NCBI GenBank assembly: GCA_029940175.1
Contig: JAOZRM010000080.1
Location: forward strand, 1-5,522
Reading direction: 5' to 3'
DNA from: Candidatus Sabulitectum sp.
Lineage (GTDB): Bacteria > Fermentibacterota > Fermentibacteria > Fermentibacterales > JCC-6
DNA length: 5,522 nt
A program made the position numbers and the translations under genes. Shown one piece after another: positions 1-5,522 of this stretch (position 1 is its first letter; the number at the start of each line of letters is the position of its first letter). Below the pieces are notes generated by a model. It ran no database searches and had not been told where the DNA came from. It saw only the letters and a list, made by a program, of their open reading frames with translations.

Positions 1-25
1 CCCTGGAACCGGGGAAGAGGATTGA
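1..25 (+). CDS. possible 3' end of an upstream gene
   Basis: Frame 2 reads P-G-T-G-E-E-D and then TGA at 23-25, overlapping the TTG start of recO as TTGA, a common translational-coupling arrangement. A rival reading is frame 3, open from the edge to a TGA at 75-77 (L-E-P-G-K-R-I-E-S-I-Y and on), which would overlap recO by about 55 nt. Too few residues are visible to choose firmly or name a product. That an upstream gene exists is inferred from recO starting almost at the edge with no promoter space. Confidence 0.25.
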
Positions 26-777
26 GAGTATCTACTCCAGCCTTTGTCCTGAGAAGGGTCAGGTGGAGTGATTCTTCTCTGATCCTCACGCTTTACTCTT
101 TGGATTATGGCAGAGTTTCTGCAATGGTAAGGGGCGCCTTGCGCCCTAAAAGCAATTTTCTAGGCAGGGTAGAACTGTTCAGTCAGGGCGAATTCCAGTT
201 GGCTCGTCGTGAAGGCAGAGAGCTGGATACTGCAACAGAAGTCAGCATAATTTCCCATAATGAGGCTCTTCGCAGAGAATTCAGAGGATTTGCCGGTGCC
301 GGTCTTTTTTCTGAGTGGCTTCTGGCGGTTGTGGCCTTTGGAAATGAACCATCCGGCCCTGTGTATCGACTGACAGAGCAGGTGTTTGGTCTGCTGGAAT
401 CAGGGGCTCCTGCCTGGCCGGTTATCTGCGGTGGAGTTGTAAGACTTCTTCGCCTTTCCGGTCACGGTTTTTCCACAGATGTATGCGTTGCCTGTGGAGC
501 AGAGATCAAAGGAAGTACAAGCTGGTCCCATTCCGGTGGCGGGGTCGTCTGCGGAAGATGCGGGGAACCCGGCTTTTCTGTAAAATCCGGTATAATCAGC
601 TTTCTTTCCAGAGCAGGCAATTCAAGTCTTGAATCACTCTCAAGGGTCAGGCTTTGGCCCGGTGGTTATATTCAGTGCCATTCGTTACTCAAAGAATATG
701 CGCAGGTTCATCTTGAGCGCCGGCTTCTGCTGAAGTCGGAAAAAGTCATGAAGGAGATACTAGATGCAGGCCACTAA
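22..777 (+). CDS. recO: DNA repair protein RecO
   Basis: RecO is the mediator of the RecFOR pathway: it binds single-stranded DNA and SSB, anneals complementary strands, and with RecR helps load RecA at gaps. The 251 residues match the usual family length of about 240-250. Residues 1-80 form the N-terminal OB-fold, with the typical opening T-P-A-F-V-L-R-R, S-x-L-I-L-T-L-Y-S and G-R-V-S-A-M-V-R-G-A. The rest is the helical C-terminal domain. It carries a zinc-finger-like pair of CxxC motifs (C155/C158 and C177/C180), present in many but not all RecO proteins. The TTG start at 22 is chosen because it leaves six residues before A-F-V-L, as in relatives, and because the next Met (residue 35) would cut off the OB-fold. 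A purine-rich stretch (GGGGAAGAGG, 11-20) lies just upstream, closer than ideal. The frame is open to the window edge, so a slightly longer N-terminus is not excluded. The 3' end overlaps glyS by 14 nt, so the two are probably co-translated. Confidence 0.93.
   Translation: MRVSTPAFVLRRVRWSDSSLILTLYSLDYGRVSAMVRGALRPKSNFLGRVELFSQGEFQLARREGRELDTATEVSIISHNEALRREFRGFAGAGLFSEWLLAVVAFGNEPSGPVYRLTEQVFGLLESGAPAWPVICGGVVRLLRLSGHGFSTDVCVACGAEIKGSTSWSHSGGGVVCGRCGEPGFSVKSGIISFLSRAGNSSLESLSRVRLWPGGYIQCHSLLKEYAQVHLERRLLLKSEKVMKEILDAGH
751..758 (+). promoter_or_regulatory. ribosome binding site of glyS
   Basis: AAGGAGAT lies inside the 3' end of recO, five bases before the ATG at 764. It decides the glyS start: the second in-frame Met (residue 8, at 785) has no purine-rich site at a suitable distance. 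Confidence 0.85.
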
Positions 778-2113
778 CGACCTGATGAAAAAAATAGTTT
801 CACTCTCAAAGAGACTGGGATTTGTCTACCAGTCCGGAGAGATACACGGCGGGCTTCAGGCAGCATGGGATTACGGTCCATTGGGCGTGGAGCTGAAAAA
901 GAATATTACAGAGTTATGGTGGCACGAAATGGTGCGCTCCAGAGGAGATGTTGTTGGTGTTGATACTGCAATTATCACTCACACTGATGTCTGGAAGTCG
1001 TCAGGCCACCTGAAGAACTTCCATGACCCCCTGGTTGACTGCAAGGAATGTCACGGCAGATTCCGTGAAGATCATGTTGAAGGCAATGTTTGCCCCAACT
1101 GTGGCGGAGAGCTCACAGAACCAAGAAATTTCGGCCTGATGTTTAAAACCTTTATGGGACCACTTGAGAATGACGGTTCAATCGTCTACCTCAGACCGGA
1201 AACCTGCCAGCCGATCTTTGCTCAGTTCCAGAATATCGTTACCTCCACCAGAAAGAGCCTTCCATTCGGGATCGCTCAGACTGGAAAGGCTTTCAGGAAC
1301 GAGATAACCGTACGAAATTTCATTTTCAGAAGTCGAGAGTTCGAACAGATGGAGATGGAGTACTTTGTTCATCCGGATGAGATGAACCAGTGGTACGAGT
1401 ACTGGGTTCAGAAACGACTGGACTGGTACACTGATGTGCTTGGCATAAAGAAAGAAAATCTCCGACTGAGACCCCACGAGGAGAAAGAGCTTGCACACTA
1501 CGCCTCGGGCTGCACCGATATTGAGTACCGGTTCCCCTTTGCGGGAGGAGACGGTTACGGAGAGCTTGAGGGTATTGCCAGCAGAACCGATTATGACCTC
1601 ACTGCTCAGATGGAAGGCAGCGGGAAAGATCTCAAGATCCTTGACAAGGAAACGGGTAAAAAAATAACACCTTACGTCATAGAAACCTCCGGTGGTCTTG
1701 GCAGAACTTTCCTGATGGTGCTGCTGGATGCTTACCGCGAGGAAGAGATAGACGGGAAGACCAGAGTAGTTCTCGGGCTTAGCAAAAAACTGGCCCCTGT
1801 AAAAGCAGCAATTCTTCCCCTTTCAAAGAAGCTTACCGAACAGGCCCGGGAGGTAGAGGATCTGCTGCGTCCTCACTGGCCTGTACTATTTGATGTAACA
1901 GGCTCCATAGGTAAAAGATACAGAAGAAACGATGAAATTGGCACACCCTACTGCATAACTTTCGACTTCGACAGTCTTGAAGACAGGCAGGTAACTATCC
2001 GTGACAGGGACACGCTTGAGCAGATCAGGGTAGATATAGATAACCTCGTTGAAGTAATGTCCCGACTCATGGTTGGTGATATGGCTCTTATCAGCGGGGA
2101 AAGACAGGAGTAA
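764..2113 (+). CDS. glyS: glycine--tRNA ligase, single-chain alpha2 type
   Basis: This cytosolic class II aminoacyl-tRNA synthetase charges tRNA-Gly with glycine using ATP. It is the homodimeric form shared with archaea, eukaryotes and part of bacteria, not the alpha2beta2 GlyQ/GlyS enzyme. The 449 residues are near the usual 440-510. The N-terminal signature G-G-L-Q-A-A-W-D-Y-G-P-L-G-V-E-L-K-K-N-I spans 29-48. The motif 1 region is D-V-W-K-S-S-G-H (75-82). A CxxC pair (C93/C96 and C110/C113) fits the zinc knuckle of bacterial members. R-P-E-T is at 144-147, motif 2 is F-R-N-E (177-180, with R178) followed by R-E-F-E-Q-M-E-M-E, and motif 3 ends at R314. The anticodon-binding domain runs from about 343 to 430, with S-I-G-K-R-Y-R-R-N-D-E-I-G-T-P (381-395) and V-T-I-R-D-R-D-T (410-417). 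Oddities are C-Q-P after R-P-E-T where A-Q-G is usual, and E-T-S-G-G-L-G-R in motif 3 where E-P-S-x-G-x-D-R is common. It is preceded by recO (14 nt overlap) and followed 5 nt later by valS. Here the symbol glyS means the one-chain enzyme; glyQS is used elsewhere. Confidence 0.96.
   Translation: MQATNDLMKKIVSLSKRLGFVYQSGEIHGGLQAAWDYGPLGVELKKNITELWWHEMVRSRGDVVGVDTAIITHTDVWKSSGHLKNFHDPLVDCKECHGRFREDHVEGNVCPNCGGELTEPRNFGLMFKTFMGPLENDGSIVYLRPETCQPIFAQFQNIVTSTRKSLPFGIAQTGKAFRNEITVRNFIFRSREFEQMEMEYFVHPDEMNQWYEYWVQKRLDWYTDVLGIKKENLRLRPHEEKELAHYASGCTDIEYRFPFAGGDGYGELEGIASRTDYDLTAQMEGSGKDLKILDKETGKKITPYVIETSGGLGRTFLMVLLDAYREEEIDGKTRVVLGLSKKLAPVKAAILPLSKKLTEQAREVEDLLRPHWPVLFDVTGSIGKRYRRNDEIGTPYCITFDFDSLEDRQVTIRDRDTLEQIRVDIDNLVEVMSRLMVGDMALISGERQE
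2104..2110 (+). promoter_or_regulatory. ribosome binding site of valS
   Basis: ACAGGAG ends right before the glyS stop codon and sits 8 nt before the valS ATG at 2119. The site lies within the glyS coding region, consistent with coupled translation. Confidence 0.75.
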
Positions 2114-2118
2114 CGGTA

Positions 2119-4467
2119 ATGGCACTTGCTAAAAGATACAAGGCAAAAGAATCAGAACCCCGCCTGCAGCAGAAATGGGCAGAAGAGGGTATTTACAAAT
2201 ACGATCCGGATTCCGGCAAAGAGGTTTATTCCATTGACACGCCGCCACCTACGGTAAGCGGCATGATCCATATGGGACACATATTCAGTTATGTCCAGGC
2301 GGAAGTTCTTGCGCGGTATCAGAGAATGACCGGTAAAGAGGTTTTCTACCCTTTCTGCTTTGATGACAATGGTCTGCCCAGCGAGCGGTTCACAGAAAAG
2401 GTGAAAAAAGTAAAAGCGCAGGACATGACCCGTGGAGAGTTCGTAAAGCTCTGCCTCGAAGTTGCAAAGGATGCGGAAAAGCAGTTCCGTGATCTCTGGA
2501 ATAGCTTTGGTTTCAGTTGTGACTGGTCTCTGATGTATACCACAATAGACCCGTGGGTGCAGCGTGTGAGCCAGCGCTCCTTCCTTGATCTTGTATCGAA
2601 GGAAAGAGTTTACAGAAAAGAAGCTCCCACTCTGTGGTGTCCAGAATGTCAGACAGCAGTTGCTCAGGCAGAGACCGAAGACAAGGAATTCCCCAGTCAT
2701 TTCCATGACCTGGAATTCAAACTGGCCGACGGCAGTGGAGTTGTTCCCATTGCCACAACCCGCCCTGAACTGATCCCCGCCTGTGTTGCTGTTTTTGTAA
2801 ACCCGGAGGATGACAGGTGGAAACATCTGGTAGGGCAGAAGGTAAAAGTTCCTCTGTATGACCGGGAAGTTGAAATAAAAGCCGATGATAAGGTTGATAT
2901 AGAAAAAGGCTCCGGTGCTGTTATGTGCTGCACATTCGGTGATACTACCGATATCGAGTGGTGGGGCGAACACAATCTTGACCTGAGAATCATTCTGGAT
3001 AACCGTGGGCACATGAACAGCACAACCGATTTTCTTGAGGGTATGTACTGGAAGAAAGCCCGGAAGGTCATTGTAGCAAAACTTGTAGAAGAAGGCTACA
3101 GCAAGGGTGGAAACGACATTACTCATGCTGTGAATGTTCATGAACGCTGTGGAACTCCTCTTGAGTATCTCGTGAATCGTCAGTGGTTCATCAGAGTTCT
3201 TGATATGAAGGAACAGCTTCTCGAAAAAGGTAATGAGATCAACTGGTATCCTGCTCATTTCAAAGTTCGATACAACCACTGGGTAGAGAACCTTAAGTGG
3301 GACTGGTGTATATCAAGGCAGCGTTTTTACGGAGTGCCATTTCCTGTCTGGTTCTGCGAAAAATGTGAAGAACCGGTATTTGCAGATGAATCATCTCTTC
3401 CGGTTGATCCTCTTGTTGATTCTCCAGGTAAGCCCTGCCCAAACTGCGGTAGTACAGAGTTCAGACCCGAAAGTGATGTGATGGATACCTGGGCAACAAG
3501 CTCGCTCACACCTCAGATAAACATGAAGTGGGGAGAGGAGGACCAGCGGGAGAATGTATTCCCAATGGCCCTGAGACCTCAGGCACACGACATCATCAGA
3601 ACATGGGCATTCTACACCATAGCCAAGGCTCTGCTCCACGAGAACAAGATTCCCTGGCAGGATGTAATGATATCCGGTCACTCTCTCAATCCCAACCGCC
3701 AGAAGATGTCCAAAAGCAAGGGTAATGTTGCAGGTGACCCCATTGCTGCTCTTCAGCAGTTTTCCGCTGATGAACTGCGATACTGGGCTTGTTCTTCGAA
3801 ACTTGGAACAGATGTTGTGTTCAGCAAAGATGTTCTCGGAGAGGGTCGCAGGCTTGTCACAAAACTGTGGAATGCCTCAAAGTTTGCTGAAGGCAGGCTT
3901 GATGGATTTGACCCCCAGAGAAAAGTAGAGCTTCACCCCTTTGACAGGTGGCTTTTAAGCAGACTCACGGAGACCATAAACAAAGCCACTGCAGGTATGC
4001 AGCAGTACGAGTACTCTGTATGCATGCGTGAAGCGGAAACATTCTTCTGGAAAGCTCTTTGTGATAACTATCTTGAGATATCCAAGAACAGGCTTTACGG
4101 TGAAGATCAGGATGCCAGAGCAGCTGCACAGTACACACTCTACACAGCTCTTTATGCTGTACTGAGACTGTTTGCTCCCATCATGGTTCACATAACCGAA
4201 GAGCTTTACCTGAAAATATTCAAGCCTGTAGAGAATCACGAGAGTATTCATATAGCAGAGTGGCCCACGGCAGAATTTATGGACGAGGAAGCTCTGAGAC
4301 TTGGTAACAAAGCATTGCTTGCCATCGAGGACGCACGTCGCTTTAAGAGCGAGAACAGCCTCAGTATGGCTACTGCCATGGAATCAATTGAGGTGGCAGA
4401 AGAGCTCAAGCCTTTTGAAGCCGATCTTATGGCTGTTACCAGGGCTGAAAAGGTTATCTATAACTGA
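2119..4467 (+). CDS. valS: valine--tRNA ligase, archaeal/rickettsial type
   Basis: This class I aminoacyl-tRNA synthetase charges tRNA-Val and hydrolyses mischarged Thr-tRNA-Val in its editing domain. T-P-P-P-T-V-S-G-M-I-H-M-G-H (41-54) carries the HIGH-type ATP site as HMGH, and the second signature K-M-S-K-S is at 529-533. The CP1 editing domain lies between, with T-T-R-P-E (213-217) and G-S-G-A-V-M (264-269). This is followed by C-T-F-G-D-T-T-D-I-E-W-W (271-282), the archaeal-type version of what in ordinary bacterial ValRS is a T-P-A-H-D-like segment. Cysteine pairs C174/C177 with H341/C344, and C413/C416 with C440/C443, look like two zinc sites; one ligand would be His. D-W-C-I-S-R-Q-R (395-402) precedes the second pair. 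The anticodon-binding domain runs from about 605 to 700 (P-F-D-R-W-L-L-S-R-L; R-L-F-A-P-I-M-V-H-I-T-E-E-L-Y). At 782 residues it is shorter than typical bacterial ValRS (about 880-950) and lacks the C-terminal coiled-coil arm. F-D-D-N-G-L-P-S-E-R (81-90) and the Q-T-A-V-A-Q-A-E-T-E-D stretch (178-188) resemble the rickettsial enzyme. It ends with tandem in-frame TGA codons. IleRS or LeuRS is unlikely given these signatures. Confidence 0.95.
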   Translation: MALAKRYKAKESEPRLQQKWAEEGIYKYDPDSGKEVYSIDTPPPTVSGMIHMGHIFSYVQAEVLARYQRMTGKEVFYPFCFDDNGLPSERFTEKVKKVKAQDMTRGEFVKLCLEVAKDAEKQFRDLWNSFGFSCDWSLMYTTIDPWVQRVSQRSFLDLVSKERVYRKEAPTLWCPECQTAVAQAETEDKEFPSHFHDLEFKLADGSGVVPIATTRPELIPACVAVFVNPEDDRWKHLVGQKVKVPLYDREVEIKADDKVDIEKGSGAVMCCTFGDTTDIEWWGEHNLDLRIILDNRGHMNSTTDFLEGMYWKKARKVIVAKLVEEGYSKGGNDITHAVNVHERCGTPLEYLVNRQWFIRVLDMKEQLLEKGNEINWYPAHFKVRYNHWVENLKWDWCISRQRFYGVPFPVWFCEKCEEPVFADESSLPVDPLVDSPGKPCPNCGSTEFRPESDVMDTWATSSLTPQINMKWGEEDQRENVFPMALRPQAHDIIRTWAFYTIAKALLHENKIPWQDVMISGHSLNPNRQKMSKSKGNVAGDPIAALQQFSADELRYWACSSKLGTDVVFSKDVLGEGRRLVTKLWNASKFAEGRLDGFDPQRKVELHPFDRWLLSRLTETINKATAGMQQYEYSVCMREAETFFWKALCDNYLEISKNRLYGEDQDARAAAQYTLYTALYAVLRLFAPIMVHITEELYLKIFKPVENHESIHIAEWPTAEFMDEEALRLGNKALLAIEDARRFKSENSLSMATAMESIEVAEELKPFEADLMAVTRAEKVIYN

Positions 4468-4487
4468 TGAAAAGTGATAACAAAAGA

Positions 4488-4517
4488 GAAAGGCCGCCGA
4501 TTTCCCGGCGGCCTTTT
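4488..4517. terminator. bidirectional intrinsic terminator between convergent genes
   Basis: A perfect 11-bp inverted repeat (AAAGGCCGCCG at 4489-4499 with CGGCGGCCTTT at 4506-4516) encloses a 6-nt loop. A G-U pair can extend it. On the + strand TTTT follows the stem, which suits the end of recO-glyS-valS 20 nt after the valS stop. On the - strand the stem is followed by a T-rich run (TTTCTCTTTTG), which suits the leftward gene that stops at 4610. A-rich and T-rich flanks on both sides make it a typical shared terminator. Confidence 0.9.
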
Positions 4518-4609
4518 CCCTGATCTATTTTACAAGGGTAAATTTGTTTGTTGAATGCAGCGGTAATTCCAAAACATGTGATCTTGCAGAGCTGTACGAA
4601 AATCCAAGA

Positions 4610-5251
4610 TTAAAGAGTTTTTCTGAGAAGTTCCTTTATCATTGCAAGCAGCTCTGCATCCATGGCCTCCGCAGGTATTGTGATGTTAAGAGAGACGGTG
4701 CCATTGGAGTGATTCATTCCAGGAGCAGGTTCATCTGACACATCTGGAAGAAGGTTTTCCGGTGCATGGGTAACATGATCAGAAGCTGGAACAGAAATGG
4801 CTGGTTCAGCAGGTTGTGCAACAGGAGCTTTCTTGAAATCTGCAAGATCAGATAGAACTTGAAGGGTTAACACCATGTAGGCTGATTCTGTGTCTGAGAC
4901 TCCGGTCTCCTCCTTGAAAAAGCTCATAAGAACCTTGCTGTCAGTAGTGTTTTTCGAAGCCTGATGCTGGAGTACTTTTGCATAGGACTTCTCTATTGCC
5001 GGAGAAAGAATTGCCTTGAACTCATCATCAGAAATGTTCTTGATAGCTTTCCACAGATCTGTGGGAGATAGATTGTTGTCGATGAATCCAAGAAAGAAAA
5101 GAAGTTCCAGGAGTTTTACATCAGGTTGTCTGCGAAACCCAATGGAAGCCAGGTAATCTGTGGTTATTTTCGCCGGTTCATCCTTCGAGCGGATGTTTCG
5201 AAACAGTAATTCTATTGATCCCGGATCTCTAACTGCTGGATATGTTTTCAT
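4610..5251 (-). CDS. DUF5343-like protein
   Basis: The 213-residue protein has no signal peptide or membrane segment and is predicted cytosolic. Residues 4-140 resemble the DUF5343 family as I remember it: T-Y-P-A-V-R-D-P-G-S at the start, a helix with L-L-F-R-N-I, then T-D-Y-L-A-S-I-G-F-R, L-L-E-L-L-F-F-L-G-F-I-D (47-58), T-D-L-W-K-A-I, and a closing Q-V-L-S-D-L-A-D-F (131-139). The order of short helices and a small loop is reminiscent of winged-helix DNA-binding folds, but this is inference and no catalytic residues stand out. Residues 140-180 form a Pro/Ala-rich, probably disordered linker. The last 28 residues (S-L-N-I-T-I-P, then helix L-L-A-M-I-K-E-L-L) match a short C-terminal module I recall in other family members. 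The ATG at 5251 is preceded by AGGAG at 6 nt. A weak promoter guess is TATCTT at 5285-5280 with TTTTCT 17 nt upstream. It lies between two terminators and is probably monocistronic. Its function is unknown. Confidence 0.85.
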   Translation of the reverse strand: MKTYPAVRDPGSIELLFRNIRSKDEPAKITTDYLASIGFRRQPDVKLLELLFFLGFIDNNLSPTDLWKAIKNISDDEFKAILSPAIEKSYAKVLQHQASKNTTDSKVLMSFFKEETGVSDTESAYMVLTLQVLSDLADFKKAPVAQPAEPAISVPASDHVTHAPENLLPDVSDEPAPGMNHSNGTVSLNITIPAEAMDAELLAMIKELLRKTL

Positions 5252-5257
5252 CTTGAT

Positions 5258-5262
5258 CTCCT
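5258..5262 (-). promoter_or_regulatory. ribosome binding site of the DUF5343-like gene
   Basis: AGGAG on the - strand (CTCCT on +) lies 6 nt before the ATG at 5251. It fixes the start at the first Met and supports this strand as the real coding strand. Confidence 0.8.
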
Positions 5263-5299
5263 ACGGTTAATGATGGGACAAGATATTCATTTGCAGCGC

Positions 5300-5334
5300 A
5301 AAAGAAAAGAGGGGAGGAGCAGTGCCCCTCCCCT
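5300..5334 (-). terminator. intrinsic terminator of the right-edge leftward gene
   Basis: An 8-bp stem (AGGGGAGG at 5310-5317 with CCTCCCCT at 5327-5334) has a 9-nt loop. Read on the - strand it is followed by CTTTTCTTTT, a good U-tract. It begins 26 nt after the stop of the leftward gene at 5361, so it probably ends that transcript and separates it from the DUF5343-like gene. The + side lacks a T-run, so it is one-directional. Confidence 0.8.
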
Positions 5335-5360
5335 TGAACAGATCAGTAGCAGTAACCTGT

Positions 5361-5522
5361 TTAGAAGCTGGTTTTAATTGAACCCCAGCTTAATTGTTCA
5401 AATGCTGCTGCAGTAAAAGAAAATTCCGCCAGATGATAATCATCCGAATTATGCACATAGGTCCAGAAAAATGTTCCGTTTGTAGCAGAGTAAGTAAGTC
5501 CCATTGAATTCTGGCAGTCTGG
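5361..5522 (-). CDS. 3' end of a probable secreted beta-rich protein (partial)
   Basis: Translating the edge on the - strand gives 53 residues, open to the window end, and then TAA at 5363-5361. The gene continues beyond the window. The visible part begins P-D-C-Q-N-S-M-G-L-T-Y-S-A-T-N-G-T-F-F-W and ends A-E-F-S-F-T-A-A-A-F-E-Q-L-S-W-G-S-I-K-T-S-F. The first segment has the G-L-x-Y-x(4)-G-T-F-x-W spacing common in beta-propeller blades of extracellular proteins. Aromatics are frequent and charge is low, as in surface or secreted proteins. The tail W-G-S-I-K-T-S-F resembles short W-G-x-I-K C-termini I recall on secreted proteins of some uncultured phyla, possibly a sorting or anchoring signal; that is recollection and inference. 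A well-placed terminator 26 nt downstream supports a real gene. No name can be given. Confidence 0.7.
   Translation of the reverse strand, partial: PDCQNSMGLTYSATNGTFFWTYVHNSDDYHLAEFSFTAAAFEQLSWGSIKTSF

Noticed and set aside
1178..2125. Open frames on the - strand opposite glyS (1178-1498 and 1886-2125)
   Set aside because: They are antisense shadows with low-complexity translations and no gene-like context.
2152..3279. 375-codon open frame on the - strand, opposite valS
   Set aside because: It is wholly antisense to a clearly conserved gene. The translation is rich in Phe, Cys and Ile with no recognisable domain, and there is no convincing RBS. The length reflects codon use of valS.
3327..4251. 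Several short open frames on both strands within valS
   Set aside because: They overlap the KMSKS and anticodon-binding parts of a well-conserved protein, and none has a domain or translation signal.
4610..4640. Possible frameshift truncating the DUF5343-like protein
   Set aside because: The protein already ends in the short beta-helix module expected at the C-terminus, so no extension into the other frame is needed.
4544..4738. 64-codon + strand frame after the terminator
   Set aside because: It overlaps the end of the DUF5343-like gene on the other strand, has no good RBS and shows no family resemblance.
5252..5360. Possible small RNA or riboswitch in the spacer before the DUF5343-like gene
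   Set aside because: The only clear structure is the 5310-5334 hairpin, which is explained as the terminator of the edge gene. The rest is short and shows no further stems.

Overview
The window is ordinary bacterial chromosome: dense, with short spacers and good Shine-Dalgarno sites. It divides into a rightward housekeeping block and a leftward accessory block that converge on a strong two-sided terminator. The lineage cannot be named from the sequence. RecO makes it a bacterium. Two features point away from the best-studied groups: a glycyl-tRNA synthetase of the single-chain (alpha2) class, and a valyl-tRNA synthetase of the archaeal/rickettsial type. Together with a secreted-looking repeat protein at the right edge, they suggest an uncultured or little-studied phylum, perhaps near the FCB group. 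That placement is a guess.

Region 1 (1-4517, + strand) holds recO, glyS and valS in one tight transcription unit. recO appears to start on TTG inside a TTGA overlap with an unseen upstream gene. glyS starts inside the 3' end of recO (14 nt overlap), and valS starts 5 nt after glyS stops. The unit ends at a GC-rich hairpin (about 4488-4517). It combines recombinational repair (RecO) with tRNA charging for Gly and Val. Functional linkage beyond co-transcription is not evident, although a recO-glycyl-tRNA synthetase neighbourhood is known in other bacteria.

Region 2 (4518-5522, - strand) holds a 213-residue protein that resembles the DUF5343 family, with a conserved-looking N-terminal helical domain, a Pro/Ala-rich linker and a short C-terminal module. 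It has its own RBS. To its right, after a second hairpin (5300-5334) that reads as a terminator on the - strand, lies the 3' end of a further leftward gene cut by the window edge. This gene was found by translating the edge by hand. Its 53 visible residues look like the last blade of a beta-propeller-like secreted protein with a W-G-x-I-K tail.

No RNA genes, insertion sequences, CRISPR arrays, origins or long repeats were seen. No stretch over 300 bases lacks a gene. The points most worth a second look are the archaeal-type ValRS, the alpha2 GlyRS in the recO-linked position with unusual active-site residues, the DUF5343-like protein, and the truncated edge gene.
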